Shown: positions 1-9,167 of the stretch, piece by piece | How positions within the stretch are numbered: the stretch's first letter is position 1 | How the letters are laid out: each line of letters begins with the position of its first letter | From: Helicobacteraceae bacterium | GTDB taxonomy: Bacteria; Campylobacterota; Campylobacteria; Campylobacterales; Sulfurimonadaceae | Direction of reading: 5' to 3' | Length of the DNA stretch: 39,291 bases | Assembly (NCBI GenBank): GCA_015484575.1 | Contig: WFND01000173.1 | Span: 1-39,291 of the forward strand | Program-made: the position numbers and the translations under genes | Notes under the pieces: generated by a model | What the model saw: only the letters and a program-made list of their open reading frames with translations | What the model was told of the DNA's origin: nothing | Databases searched by the model: none

Positions 1-1
1 G

Positions 2-3000
2 TTAATTGATTTTAATATGACGCTGGTTCTTGCTTCAGGTACCTATAAAAATTATCAATTTACAGATACAGAGTGTTCAAACTTAACAGATTTTAGTTAT
101 ACCAATGCCGTAGTAAGTGGCAGTGATTTAGTCGTAAGTGGCGGTGATGGTAGTGTAAGCTTTACATGTAAAGGCTATATCGCTACAACAAGTGGTACGA
201 ATATCATCAGTTTTAGCAGTGATAATACCGAAGATATTACCGCTTCGGTCTCTTGGGATGTTGTCGCACCACCCGTAACGACCGCTAAAACAATGACACC
301 GCCCAAAGCAGATGCCGGAGATACCATTGCGGGTAAATTTAGTTGGGATGTAAAGTATAACACTAATCCATCGAATAACCCTGCATATAACTGTAGTGTA
401 GAAGATAATCTCTCAACAGCGAGAGATTTTACCGGTAAAGTGATTTATGACTTTAGCTCATTTGCGTTTACAGCTACTCCAGCTGGATACAGTTGTAGCT
501 TTGATAATACAAGCGGTCTCATTAGCTGTCACAGTGATAGCAATACTACCGTCTGTCCTAATGGTGAGGTGAAATTTAATATCACCACTAACGCAGATGC
601 AGTGGTAGGAAGCAGTTACCCTAATACCGTAAAATTTGATGCTAAAACACTCCCTGAAAATCACTACGCTGGTTCAGATACCCATGAGGGTGATGTACAA
701 AAAGAGAGCACCGCTGCTTTTGCACTTAACACGCCATCTAAACCAATTAAGCGTATTGTAGCAACAAGTGAGAGTGCAACAGATGACTCGGATTTAAATA
801 ACAAACCTCCGGTAGCCATTGGCGAGGTAATTACCTATGAGATTGAGTATGCGTTTCCTGAAGGTGTGACTAAAAATGTTATCTTAATTGATGAGCTTAT
901 CTCCGAAAAATGGGCAGAGTATATTCCCAATTCGTTTTATATCAGAAAAAGTTCTATGGATTTAAATGCCAGTTCAAATGTTGGAGTAGATATTATTAAT
1001 GCAGGGGCTGTAGATACCAATATCTCTATTGCTGATAGTTATCTAAATCTCTCTGCTTCTAAAAAGATAGAACTTCAGTTGGGAAATGTACAAAATTCAC
1101 ATATAACGGCAGGAAAATCAACCGAGAAATATATTATCGGTATGCGTTATCGTGTTAAAAATATTGCGACTAATACCATCTCAAAAGATAAGGCAAATAG
1201 AGGGGTACTGAAATTTACGAGAGGTGACAATACAGTCAAATCACTTAACTCAAAAGATATAGATGTTCGTATAGTAGAGCCTCAATTAGAAATCACTAAA
1301 ACAACACTTAATGGTATCAGTTTTGAAGCGGGTGATACCGTTAAGTATGAAGTGCAGCTTTGTAATGCAAAATCAGCTAATGCCAATGATGTTGCTACTG
1401 CTTTTGATATTAATATTAGCGATACTATGCCGGATAAATTAGATGCGTTTAATCTGAGTGTAGCCGCACCAACAGGCTCAAATACTAATATCTCTATTGT
1501 CGATCCACAACACATCATTGGAACAATAGGGGAATTGAAACAGAGTGAATGTGTTGTTTTGGACTATGATGCTACGGTTAAAACTACAGCGTTATTTGAT
1601 GAAAAGCTGATTAATGTAGCGGCTGTTTCGGCAACCTCACTCAAAGGTGACTTTGGTGATGGCGGTACACTTGGAGTTGCTAATGAAAATCCCGGTGAAG
1701 AAAATGGCGAGAGAACGGGTAGTGGAATAGACTCTAACTATCTCTATGATGAAACAGACTTTACTATCAATATCGGAACGGCGGCTATTGTAAAAAGAAT
1801 ACTTAATCATCAAGCCTATTACGCCATTGAAGATAATGCCACGTTTGAAATAGAAGTTAGTACACCTAAAGGGAGTGTAGAAAACTTTAAAATTATGGAT
1901 CAGTTACCTAAAGGCTTACATTTAGTGGGTACACCTACGGTTACAACTGTACCTGCTGGATTTACAGCAAACTTTAGTGAATCAGGTGGTTTATTAGTAT
2001 GGGATTTTGGTAATTTTACCGCAGTAGAGCATGTCTCTATTACCATCGTATATACAACTAACATTGATAATATTTTAAGTAATCAAGACAGTACAATCTT
2101 GAAAAATTCGGCTAAAATAGAGCATGATAATCCTAATTCTGGTGGTCACGTTATCATTGGTCCCGTTACTACGGCAAAAGATGTTCGTGTGGGTGAGCCA
2201 AATCTTTATATCGAGAAGAGACTCTCAGGGAGTATTTCAGATCTTCAATCAGGTGATACTATTGGCTACAATATTGTTATAGAAAATCAAGGGCATACTG
2301 AAGCGTTTGATGTAAATTGGAGTGATGTACTGCCTCAAAGTTTAGCGGGTATTACTAATATGACGCTTACATTAACGGGTGCCAAAGCCAGACGACATGA
2401 TACCAATGCTATCTTACAAAATAGTGATTTAGTGACCTATACTACCGATTATTCAGATGGATTTTCAGCCGATAACTCACTCAAATTACCGGCGTTTAAC
2501 CTCCCTGTTGGTGGCGAGATTCACATTAGCTTTGATAGTATCGCTCAAAATAATCTTATAGCAGATTCAACACTCATCAATAACACCCAAGCAGAGTACA
2601 AAAGTATGTTTGACTTTGGACGTAATGGCGGTGATTGTGGTGATGATGATGACGATTCACGTTTAAATAACTACTGTGAAAGAGCCAAAGCAACATTTAA
2701 AGCTAATGCGGATGTTCAGGTCTATAAAACTTTAGATCAGCAAAAAGATGAATTTACAATTGGTGAAGAAGTTATCTACAATTTACGTGTAACCATTCCT
2801 CAAGCCACTTTACTCTCTTCACATTTAATCGATAAACTGCCACTAGGCTTAACATATGTATCTCACTCTATCTCCTTAGGAAATGGTGGTATAGGTTATG
2901 CAAGTTCAGCCCTTACGCCACTTACATGTACACCGGGTAATGAGTGTGAAGTCGATATTGATTTTGGTGACATCACTAACCCTGACAATGGTAATAGAAA

Positions 3001-5767
3001 TGATGATTATATTGATGTTAAACTTACTGTTAGGGTAGATAATGTCTTAGCTAATTATAACGGTACTATTTTAGTTAATGGAGAAAGTGATGATGGCGTG
3101 AGTGGCTCACCTGTCTATTTTGATTATACTGGAAATCGTGTCTATTTTGATACGAATCAAGCAGCAAGTGGTTATCAAGGTATTCCTATTGAAGTGGTTG
3201 AGCCTCATCTGATTATAGAAAAAACGGTAAGCCCTTCTACACAAACGATTAATGATATTATTACCTATCATGTTAAAGTCAATCATGCAGGTTTATCTCT
3301 CTCAGATGCGTATGATTTGAATTTTACCGATACCTTGCCGGTAGGTATAGATTTTATTCCCGGTTCAGAAGTGAATGCACATCTTACACAAAATGGTCGT
3401 ACGCTTTATGCTAATAGTGCAATGTTTCCACAAAGTTATGGTATTTATGAGTTTAGTTACCAAGCAAAAATTAGTGCTTCGGTTGATCCAACTAAAACCT
3501 ACTATAATGACATAGAGCTCAAATACGCGTCACTCCCTAATGCAACGGGTGCAATAGATAGTGGACGAAACGGTAAAGATGGACTTAATAAGCTTAATGA
3601 TTATATTGCCAAAGCTAGAGTGGGTGTAATGGCAAGTGAAAAATCAAATATCAAAGTTACCAAATCTGTTAATCGAAATATTGTCACTACTTCAGATGGT
3701 GCTGTAACTTATGCGGTGAAGATTGATAATAATGGAACATTGGACGTAAATCTAACGAGCATGATAGATGATAAGTTTGGCGATATAACTCATATAAACG
3801 GCTCTACCTGTACTCTTCCTCAAGAGATATTTGTTGGACAAAGTTATAGCTGTAGCTTTGATGAAAATATAACAGGTGCACCGGGTTTTATACATATAAA
3901 TAAAGTTACTGTTTCTGCGATTGATAGAGCAGGTAATAGCTCAAACGATTCAGATAAAGCACTTGTTCGTGTTATTGATGCTGGAGATTCTGTAATTGGA
4001 CAGATGGTTTTTGATGATGAAAATGCTAACGGTATTTTAGATGCTAATGAAAAAGGCATAGATGGAGTCAGTATCGATCTCATAGACAGCTCGAGCGGTA
4101 TGGTTGTAGATAGTCATGTCACATCCAACGGTGGATTTTATCTGTTTGAAAATTTAAGTGCGGGAACATATATTGTACATGTAAGTGATATTGCACATGT
4201 TGTTGATGGCTATAAGCTGACAACAGCAAACTATAACTACACCACGACAATATCTGCATCTACATCAGATTTGAATGCCAACTTTGGTTACTCTAAACCA
4301 CAAATAACTGTTACTAAAAGCTCTGATATTTCAGCAGTTCCAGCTGGTATAGTTGGTGGTGATGTGACATACAGTATAGAGATTACAAACACAGGCGGTA
4401 GTGAAATAAGTATCATATCGATAGATGATGATAAGTTTAATCCTTTAGAGAGTCCTAGTGATTGTAAAATAGGTAAGCACCTGCTTCATGGACAGAGTTA
4501 CAGCTGTAAATTTACACGACATTTCTCTGGTTATAATGTGGGTGATACACATACAAATACCGTAACAGCAAAAGCACAAGATAGTGATGGAAATACAGCA
4601 ACTTCAAGTGATAGTGAGAGTATTATCTTTACAGACGGCACAAATGGTTGGGCAGGACTGCTTGTATATTATGATGCAAATGGAAATGGAGCTTATGACT
4701 CTGGAGAACCCGGACTTGACAGTGTAAATCTAGTTCTTGCCGATAAAAATGGTAATATTATAGACACAACACAATCATCTAAATATATATCAACCTATGG
4801 TACATCAGGTCTATACCTTTTCAATGGTTTGGCTGCGGGAGACTATATCATATACACCAATGGAGGAAAACCGACATGGCGTGTGGTAAATCCTCTTGAT
4901 CCTGAGGGCGGATATGTCTATACGGGAGGCACTAGTGCACAGATACCTTTTAGTGTCAGTGCGGGTCAAATCTTTCTTCAGGCTAACTTCGGATTTGCTA
5001 TATCAGATATCAATGTCTCCAAGTATGCAAATGTAAATTCAGTTACGCCACCAAGCGGTGATGTTATATATAGTGTAGTAGTACAAAACAGTGGCGGGGT
5101 AGATGTCATCTTAGATTCACTAATAGATGATAAATTTGGCAATCTTAACGGCAAGGGCAGCTGTATTTTACCTCAAAGCATAGCAGTAGCGGGTAGCTAT
5201 AGCTGTAGCTTTACAGAGACAATCAGCGGAAATGAAGGTGATATACATACTAACACGGTAACTGCTTCGGCACATGATGTTGATAACAATATAAGAACAG
5301 ACAGTGCCTCTCGTGATGTAGCTTTTAGCACTCAGGTTATCCAAGGAAAATCGATAGGTGATAGTGTCTATTGGGATAAAAATAACAACGGTATTTTTGA
5401 TGGAACAGATGTGGGTTTTGACAGTGTCAGCGTAGAACTGCATGATAGTAATGATAATGTTATTGCTACGCAAATAACAAATAATGGATATTATGTATTT
5501 GATAATCTAAGTGATGGTACTTATAGTGTACATGTAACAGATACTAATGATGTATTAACAGAGTTTTCACTTACGGCAGGGACAGAGCCTCATACAAATA
5601 TCATAATAGATGCTAATCATCAGATCTATTTTAATATCGACTTTGGATACCGTAAAACTATTCAAGTTCCACTATTTAATAATATTTCTCGTATGATAAT
5701 GGTATTATTACTCTTTTTAAGTGCAATATTTACGTTTTATCGTAAAAAAAATACTTTTTACATGTAA
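2..5767 (+). CDS. Giant repeat-containing surface protein, 5'-truncated by window edge
   Basis: The reading frame is open to the left edge and the ATG at 17 has no ribosome binding site, so the true start lies upstream. Residue numbers here count from that ATG (1916 residues). The protein is a string of DUF11/conserved-repeat beta-sandwich units with recurring 'EKT/TKS...GD.ITY...N.G' starts. From about residue 1211 three tandem units of about 220-235 residues pair a DUF11-type domain (starts near 1211, 1430, 1665) with an SdrD-B-like domain (near 1325, 1545, 1780) carrying calcium-loop-like DxNxNGxxD motifs. The C-terminus has VPL (1884-1886), a hydrophobic segment (about 1893-1908) and RKK, which resembles an IPTL-CTERM-type sorting tail. 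I infer an extracellular adhesin or S-layer-like protein anchored at its C-terminus. It heads a packed run of envelope genes. Its stop codon lies inside a TTACATGTAA palindrome. Confidence 0.88.
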   Translation, partial: LIDFNMTLVLASGTYKNYQFTDTECSNLTDFSYTNAVVSGSDLVVSGGDGSVSFTCKGYIATTSGTNIISFSSDNTEDITASVSWDVVAPPVTTAKTMTPPKADAGDTIAGKFSWDVKYNTNPSNNPAYNCSVEDNLSTARDFTGKVIYDFSSFAFTATPAGYSCSFDNTSGLISCHSDSNTTVCPNGEVKFNITTNADAVVGSSYPNTVKFDAKTLPENHYAGSDTHEGDVQKESTAAFALNTPSKPIKRIVATSESATDDSDLNNKPPVAIGEVITYEIEYAFPEGVTKNVILIDELISEKWAEYIPNSFYIRKSSMDLNASSNVGVDIINAGAVDTNISIADSYLNLSASKKIELQLGNVQNSHITAGKSTEKYIIGMRYRVKNIATNTISKDKANRGVLKFTRGDNTVKSLNSKDIDVRIVEPQLEITKTTLNGISFEAGDTVKYEVQLCNAKSANANDVATAFDINISDTMPDKLDAFNLSVAAPTGSNTNISIVDPQHIIGTIGELKQSECVVLDYDATVKTTALFDEKLINVAAVSATSLKGDFGDGGTLGVANENPGEENGERTGSGIDSNYLYDETDFTINIGTAAIVKRILNHQAYYAIEDNATFEIEVSTPKGSVENFKIMDQLPKGLHLVGTPTVTTVPAGFTANFSESGGLLVWDFGNFTAVEHVSITIVYTTNIDNILSNQDSTILKNSAKIEHDNPNSGGHVIIGPVTTAKDVRVGEPNLYIEKRLSGSISDLQSGDTIGYNIVIENQGHTEAFDVNWSDVLPQSLAGITNMTLTLTGAKARRHDTNAILQNSDLVTYTTDYSDGFSADNSLKLPAFNLPVGGEIHISFDSIAQNNLIADSTLINNTQAEYKSMFDFGRNGGDCGDDDDDSRLNNYCERAKATFKANADVQVYKTLDQQKDEFTIGEEVIYNLRVTIPQATLLSSHLIDKLPLGLTYVSHSISLGNGGIGYASSALTPLTCTPGNECEVDIDFGDITNPDNGNRNDDYIDVKLTVRVDNVLANYNGTILVNGESDDGVSGSPVYFDYTGNRVYFDTNQAASGYQGIPIEVVEPHLIIEKTVSPSTQTINDIITYHVKVNHAGLSLSDAYDLNFTDTLPVGIDFIPGSEVNAHLTQNGRTLYANSAMFPQSYGIYEFSYQAKISASVDPTKTYYNDIELKYASLPNATGAIDSGRNGKDGLNKLNDYIAKARVGVMASEKSNIKVTKSVNRNIVTTSDGAVTYAVKIDNNGTLDVNLTSMIDDKFGDITHINGSTCTLPQEIFVGQSYSCSFDENITGAPGFIHINKVTVSAIDRAGNSSNDSDKALVRVIDAGDSVIGQMVFDDENANGILDANEKGIDGVSIDLIDSSSGMVVDSHVTSNGGFYLFENLSAGTYIVHVSDIAHVVDGYKLTTANYNYTTTISASTSDLNANFGYSKPQITVTKSSDISAVPAGIVGGDVTYSIEITNTGGSEISIISIDDDKFNPLESPSDCKIGKHLLHGQSYSCKFTRHFSGYNVGDTHTNTVTAKAQDSDGNTATSSDSESIIFTDGTNGWAGLLVYYDANGNGAYDSGEPGLDSVNLVLADKNGNIIDTTQSSKYISTYGTSGLYLFNGLAAGDYIIYTNGGKPTWRVVNPLDPEGGYVYTGGTSAQIPFSVSAGQIFLQANFGFAISDINVSKYANVNSVTPPSGDVIYSVVVQNSGGVDVILDSLIDDKFGNLNGKGSCILPQSIAVAGSYSCSFTETISGNEGDIHTNTVTASAHDVDNNIRTDSASRDVAFSTQVIQGKSIGDSVYWDKNNNGIFDGTDVGFDSVSVELHDSNDNVIATQITNNGYYVFDNLSDGTYSVHVTDTNDVLTEFSLTAGTEPHTNIIIDANHQIYFNIDFGYRKTIQVPLFNNISRMIMVLLLFLSAIFTFYRKKNTFYM
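162..171. repeat. TTACATGTAA palindrome, copy 1
   Basis: Exact copy inside the surface-protein gene, in the frame giving Phe-Thr-Cys-Lys. Confidence 0.9.
5758..5767. repeat. TTACATGTAA palindrome, copy 2 (stop codon)
   Basis: Exact copy whose last three bases are the stop codon of the surface-protein gene. It is the only copy in the third coding frame, in which the palindrome contains TAA and can occur only at a gene end. It also adds to the ribosome binding site of the next gene. Confidence 0.9.
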
Positions 5768-5776
5768 GGGATATAT

Positions 5777-6490
5777 ATGAGTCATACTCGACAAAGTGCT
5801 TTTATTTTAGGTCTGTTTCTATTTCTTGGACTAAGCGTTTTGGGTTATTTTTTAGGTGAGAGTGCTATTCGTTATAAGATGTTTGAAAGAACTGTCAGCG
5901 TTAAAGGACTCTCCGAGCGTGAATATCCTGCCGATATTGTTATCTGGCCTATTCAATTTCGCTCTTTATCAAACGATTTAGAAAAATTATATGACAATTT
6001 AGACCATGACTCTAAGATTATTACGGATTTTTTAAAGATGCAAGGTATAGCTGCTGATGAGATTACGGTATCTCAACCGTTTATAGAAGATAAAGTAGCT
6101 CAATCTTACAATAATCAAAAAGTCGCTTATAGATATACGGCAAGAGAGACTATAACAGTCTATTCAAAACAGGTTAAAAAAGTTAGAGAAGCTATGAATA
6201 ATATAACTCAACTTGGGAAAAAGGGGATAGCTTTTAGTGGCAATGAGTATGACAATCGCAGTGAGTATATCTTTACTAGACTCAATGAGATAAAACCACA
6301 AATGATAGAAGAAGCTACAAGAAATGCTCGTATAGTAGCTCAAAAATTTGCGAAAGATTCTAACTCTGTTTTGGGAAAGATAAAAAGAGCAAGACAGGGA
6401 CAGTTTAGTATAATGCAACGTGATAGAAATAATCCTCATATAAAGAAAATTAGGGTAGTATCTACAGTTGAATATTATCTATCTGATTAA
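5777..6490 (+). CDS. SIMPL-domain (DUF541) membrane-anchored protein
   Basis: This 237-residue protein has one N-terminal hydrophobic segment (about residues 8-27) followed by a SIMPL/DUF541 domain. The domain starts at the family-like 'TVSVKGLSEREYPADI' and includes the usual long helix after it and a C-terminal 'VVSTVEYYL' strand. I infer it is anchored in the inner membrane with the domain in the periplasm. Family members are poorly understood; some are linked to oxidative-stress or envelope defence. It starts 9 bases after the surface-protein stop, with AAGGG at 5766-5770 as ribosome binding site, so the two are probably cotranscribed. No specific substrate can be deduced. Confidence 0.85.
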   Translation: MSHTRQSAFILGLFLFLGLSVLGYFLGESAIRYKMFERTVSVKGLSEREYPADIVIWPIQFRSLSNDLEKLYDNLDHDSKIITDFLKMQGIAADEITVSQPFIEDKVAQSYNNQKVAYRYTARETITVYSKQVKKVREAMNNITQLGKKGIAFSGNEYDNRSEYIFTRLNEIKPQMIEEATRNARIVAQKFAKDSNSVLGKIKRARQGQFSIMQRDRNNPHIKKIRVVSTVEYYLSD

Positions 6491-6499
6491 GAGAAAATT

Positions 6500-7267
6500 A
6501 TGAATCGTAGAAGATTTTTGCAGTTTTCATTGGCAAGTGTTGCTATACCAAATACACTACTTGCTATGCACACACCGATTAAGAGTATAAGAGAGGATAT
6601 ATACTTCTCTTTGGTTGATTACAGATGTGCTTCAAGACTCTTTTCACGTTTAAAACGTGTTCAGTATATCGTAGGACATGGTAATTTTAATATCATCAGT
6701 TTTGATGAAGCACTGCTAATCTCTAAAAGGTACTCAAAAGTTGGAAAATTTCAAAAAGATGAGTTAGAGCTTTTTGAAAAACTTTTCTTTCTCGATGCTA
6801 GTAAGTACGGCTTTTTAGGTAAAAAGGTTGTTAAAGATTTAACAACGGTATTTAAGAGAAAAGAGATGAAAAAAGTACCTCATACCGGTCACTTTTTATA
6901 TCAAGAAGATGCTCTAGCCCACTATGAGCTTATTCGTAAAAAGATAGGAGACTCCATCATATTGACATCTGGAGTTCGTGGTGTAATTAAGCAGATGTAT
7001 CTCTTTTTGGGTAAGGTTTTTAGAGTCAATGGAAATCTCTCTTTAGCATCAAACTCACTAGCACCTGCCGGTTACTCTTATCATGGTGTTGGTGATTTTG
7101 ATGTTGGAAAAGTTGGTTTTGGATATAGAAATTTTACACACGATTTTGAAGATACGGATGAGTTTAAGAGGTTGATGGATTTGGGTTTTGTAAAAATTCG
7201 TTATCATAAAAACAATAAACTAGGTGTTCGTTACGAGCCTTGGCACATAAAGGTGGTTAATAGTTAA
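6500..7267 (+). CDS. Tat-exported M15-like peptidoglycan peptidase
   Basis: The 255-residue product begins with a twin-arginine-type signal (RRRFLQ at residues 3-8, then a hydrophobic stretch), so it is probably exported folded. The C-terminal third carries an M15/VanY-like signature: SYH (193-195), G198, D201 and a terminal EPWH (H249). These would supply the His-Asp-His zinc site of D-Ala-D-Ala or related peptidases. The spacing from H195 to D201 is one residue shorter than the usual SxHxxGxAxD. The likely role is trimming peptidoglycan stem peptides or crosslinks in the periplasm. It lies 9 bases after the SIMPL gene and 1 base before a second peptidoglycan carboxypeptidase, which supports an envelope-remodelling role. 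An exact substrate cannot be assigned. Confidence 0.78.
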   Translation: MNRRRFLQFSLASVAIPNTLLAMHTPIKSIREDIYFSLVDYRCASRLFSRLKRVQYIVGHGNFNIISFDEALLISKRYSKVGKFQKDELELFEKLFFLDASKYGFLGKKVVKDLTTVFKRKEMKKVPHTGHFLYQEDALAHYELIRKKIGDSIILTSGVRGVIKQMYLFLGKVFRVNGNLSLASNSLAPAGYSYHGVGDFDVGKVGFGYRNFTHDFEDTDEFKRLMDLGFVKIRYHKNNKLGVRYEPWHIKVVNS

Positions 7268-7268
7268 A

Positions 7269-8555
7269 ATGAGATTTTATAAAATAATTTTGCTTATGGC
7301 GGTAACGGTAAATCTGGCTTTTGCTTTAGATTTTACTCTTATAAAAAAAGAGAATAATGTTTCAGATCCCACACTTTTGGTTGTAGGCGGTATCCAAGGT
7401 GATGAGCCGGGTGGCTTTAACGCTTCAACTATTTTAGCAACACATTATACGATTACAAAAGGCAATGTGTGGGTAGTGCCAAATTTGAATTTTTACAGCA
7501 TAGTAAAGCGTTCTCGAGGTCCATATGGAGATATGAACCGTAAATTTGCTACTTTAAAAAAGAGTGATCCGGAGTATAAAATCGTGCAGAGAATAAAATC
7601 CATCATCACAGATAAGCAGGTGGATTTAGTTGTAAATATGCATGATGGGAGTGGTTTTTATCGTGAAAAATATATAGATAAACTACATAACCCTTATAAA
7701 TGGGGGCAGAGTTCTATAATAGATCAAGCGACTTTTGATTTTAACTCACCATATAAAGATCTGCTAAAAATATCTCAATATGTAGTAAAGCATGTAAATG
7801 AGCATCTGCTAGATAAAGAGCATCGCTATCATACGCATAATACCAAAACCAGAGAGGGTGATGTTGAGATGGCAAAATCATTAACATATTTTGCTATCAA
7901 TAACAAAAAACCAGCTTTTGGAAATGAAGCTACAAAAGAGTTTTCTACGCCTTATCGTGTCTATTATCATCTTCTTGCTTTAGAGGCATATATGAACTAT
8001 ATGGGTATAAAGTTTAGTAGAAATTTTGAGCTTACTCCAAAAGATATAGCCTCTGTTATAAATGAAGATTATGAGGTTACGCTATTTGAGAAAATAACCA
8101 TACCTACAAAAGGTATCAGAAGTAAACTTAGATATTTTCCTATTGATAAAGACAGAACCGTATATAGATCTAAAAATCCTCTTATCTGTGCAATAAAAGA
8201 GGGTAACTCTTATAAATTGCATTATGGAAATCACAGCATTACCTCTCTGTCGCCTCAATTTTTTCGATATGATGATTCTCTAAAAAAACTTGAACTATTA
8301 GTTGATGGAGAGGTGAAAGATGTCCCCACGGGAAGTACAATCTGCGTAGATAAATACTTTAAAGTACGCTCTAAAAAAGGCTTTAGAGTCAATATCATAG
8401 GTTACTCAAATTCCAAAAAAATTGAGACAGATGTGAAAATATATCATAACGATATACCAAAACGTTTCTCTATAGATAAAGATGGAAAAATATTTCGTAT
8501 AGAGGTGTATAGAGATAAAAAATTCAGCGGTATGTTTTTGGTTAAGTTTAGATAG
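7269..8555 (+). CDS. csd4: Csd4/Pgp1-type M14 peptidoglycan D,L-carboxypeptidase
   Basis: This 428-residue protein has a signal peptide (about residues 1-19) and an M14 carboxypeptidase domain. The zinc site reads Q43xxE46 within GIQGDEPGG, and H125 within NMHDG. Helicobacter pylori Csd4 uses Gln46, Glu49 and His128, so the spacing (3 and 79 residues) is identical and the unusual glutamine ligand is kept. The substrate-binding N90-R91 motif is also present. Csd4 (Pgp1 in Campylobacter) removes the terminal D-amino acid of tripeptides in periplasmic peptidoglycan and is needed for helical cell shape. The C-terminal 200 residues match the beta-rich accessory region expected for the family. It starts one base after the M15-like gene and abuts the next gene as TAG-ATG. 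Confidence 0.92.
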   Translation: MRFYKIILLMAVTVNLAFALDFTLIKKENNVSDPTLLVVGGIQGDEPGGFNASTILATHYTITKGNVWVVPNLNFYSIVKRSRGPYGDMNRKFATLKKSDPEYKIVQRIKSIITDKQVDLVVNMHDGSGFYREKYIDKLHNPYKWGQSSIIDQATFDFNSPYKDLLKISQYVVKHVNEHLLDKEHRYHTHNTKTREGDVEMAKSLTYFAINNKKPAFGNEATKEFSTPYRVYYHLLALEAYMNYMGIKFSRNFELTPKDIASVINEDYEVTLFEKITIPTKGIRSKLRYFPIDKDRTVYRSKNPLICAIKEGNSYKLHYGNHSITSLSPQFFRYDDSLKKLELLVDGEVKDVPTGSTICVDKYFKVRSKKGFRVNIIGYSNSKKIETDVKIYHNDIPKRFSIDKDGKIFRIEVYRDKKFSGMFLVKFR

Positions 8556-9167
8556 ATGAAGAGTGTGCTGTTTTCTGCAAATGCAAGAAAATCAGTCGCT
8601 CTTATATTTGTAGTTTTTCTATTTTTATTTATTAAATACAAACCTTACGAGTTTAGTCACTATCATGGCACATCATCTTTGCAACAGATATTTTCACTAT
8701 ATTTTTTCATCTCAAATCAGACTTTGGGAATGATTCATGAAGCTGGACACGGTATCTGTTATATCCTGCCCTGCCCAGAATTTTTTATGGTGTTAAACGG
8801 CACTCTGTTTCAGGTTCTTTTACCATTTGGTATAGGAGTATATTATAAGAGACGTAAGCAGGTTTTTCCTTGGTTGATAGCACTCTTTTTTACAGGTTTC
8901 TCTCTACAATATACAGCTTGGTATATAAGCACTGCTCATATAAGCTCACATGTAAGTGCTGCAAACTCATTTTTGGGTGTAGATGGCTATCATGACTTTA
9001 ACTATATCTTAACCCACTTGCATATATTAAAATATGATTCACAAATCTCATTTCTTGTAAAACTGTTTTCATATATGCTGATGATATTTGTAGTTATAAA
9101 GATGGTTTTTATAGCTTTTGTTTTTGATAATAAGAGAAAGAACAGCTCTAAAAGAGTTAAATTTTAG
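8556..9167 (+). CDS. M50-like membrane metalloprotease
   Basis: The product is a 203-residue polytopic membrane protein with several hydrophobic segments. It carries HEAGH (zinc-metalloprotease HExxH), an 'NGTLFQVLLP' segment and a later 'GYHDFNYIL' segment that may supply the third, aspartate ligand as in site-2-protease (M50) proteins. M50 proteases cut within the membrane, usually on anti-sigma factors or signal proteins; no substrate is visible here. It starts directly on the stop of the csd4-like gene (TAGATG) without a clear Shine-Dalgarno, so translation is probably coupled. Its 3' end overlaps the convergent dnaX 3' end by 11 bases. The family assignment is moderate because only the core motifs are recognisable. 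Confidence 0.65.
   Translation: MKSVLFSANARKSVALIFVVFLFLFIKYKPYEFSHYHGTSSLQQIFSLYFFISNQTLGMIHEAGHGICYILPCPEFFMVLNGTLFQVLLPFGIGVYYKRRKQVFPWLIALFFTGFSLQYTAWYISTAHISSHVSAANSFLGVDGYHDFNYILTHLHILKYDSQISFLVKLFSYMLMIFVVIKMVFIAFVFDNKRKNSSKRVKF

Noticed and set aside
5744-5751. A8 run near the end of the surface gene as a phase-variation switch
   Set aside because: It lies after the membrane anchor; a slip would change only the last few residues.
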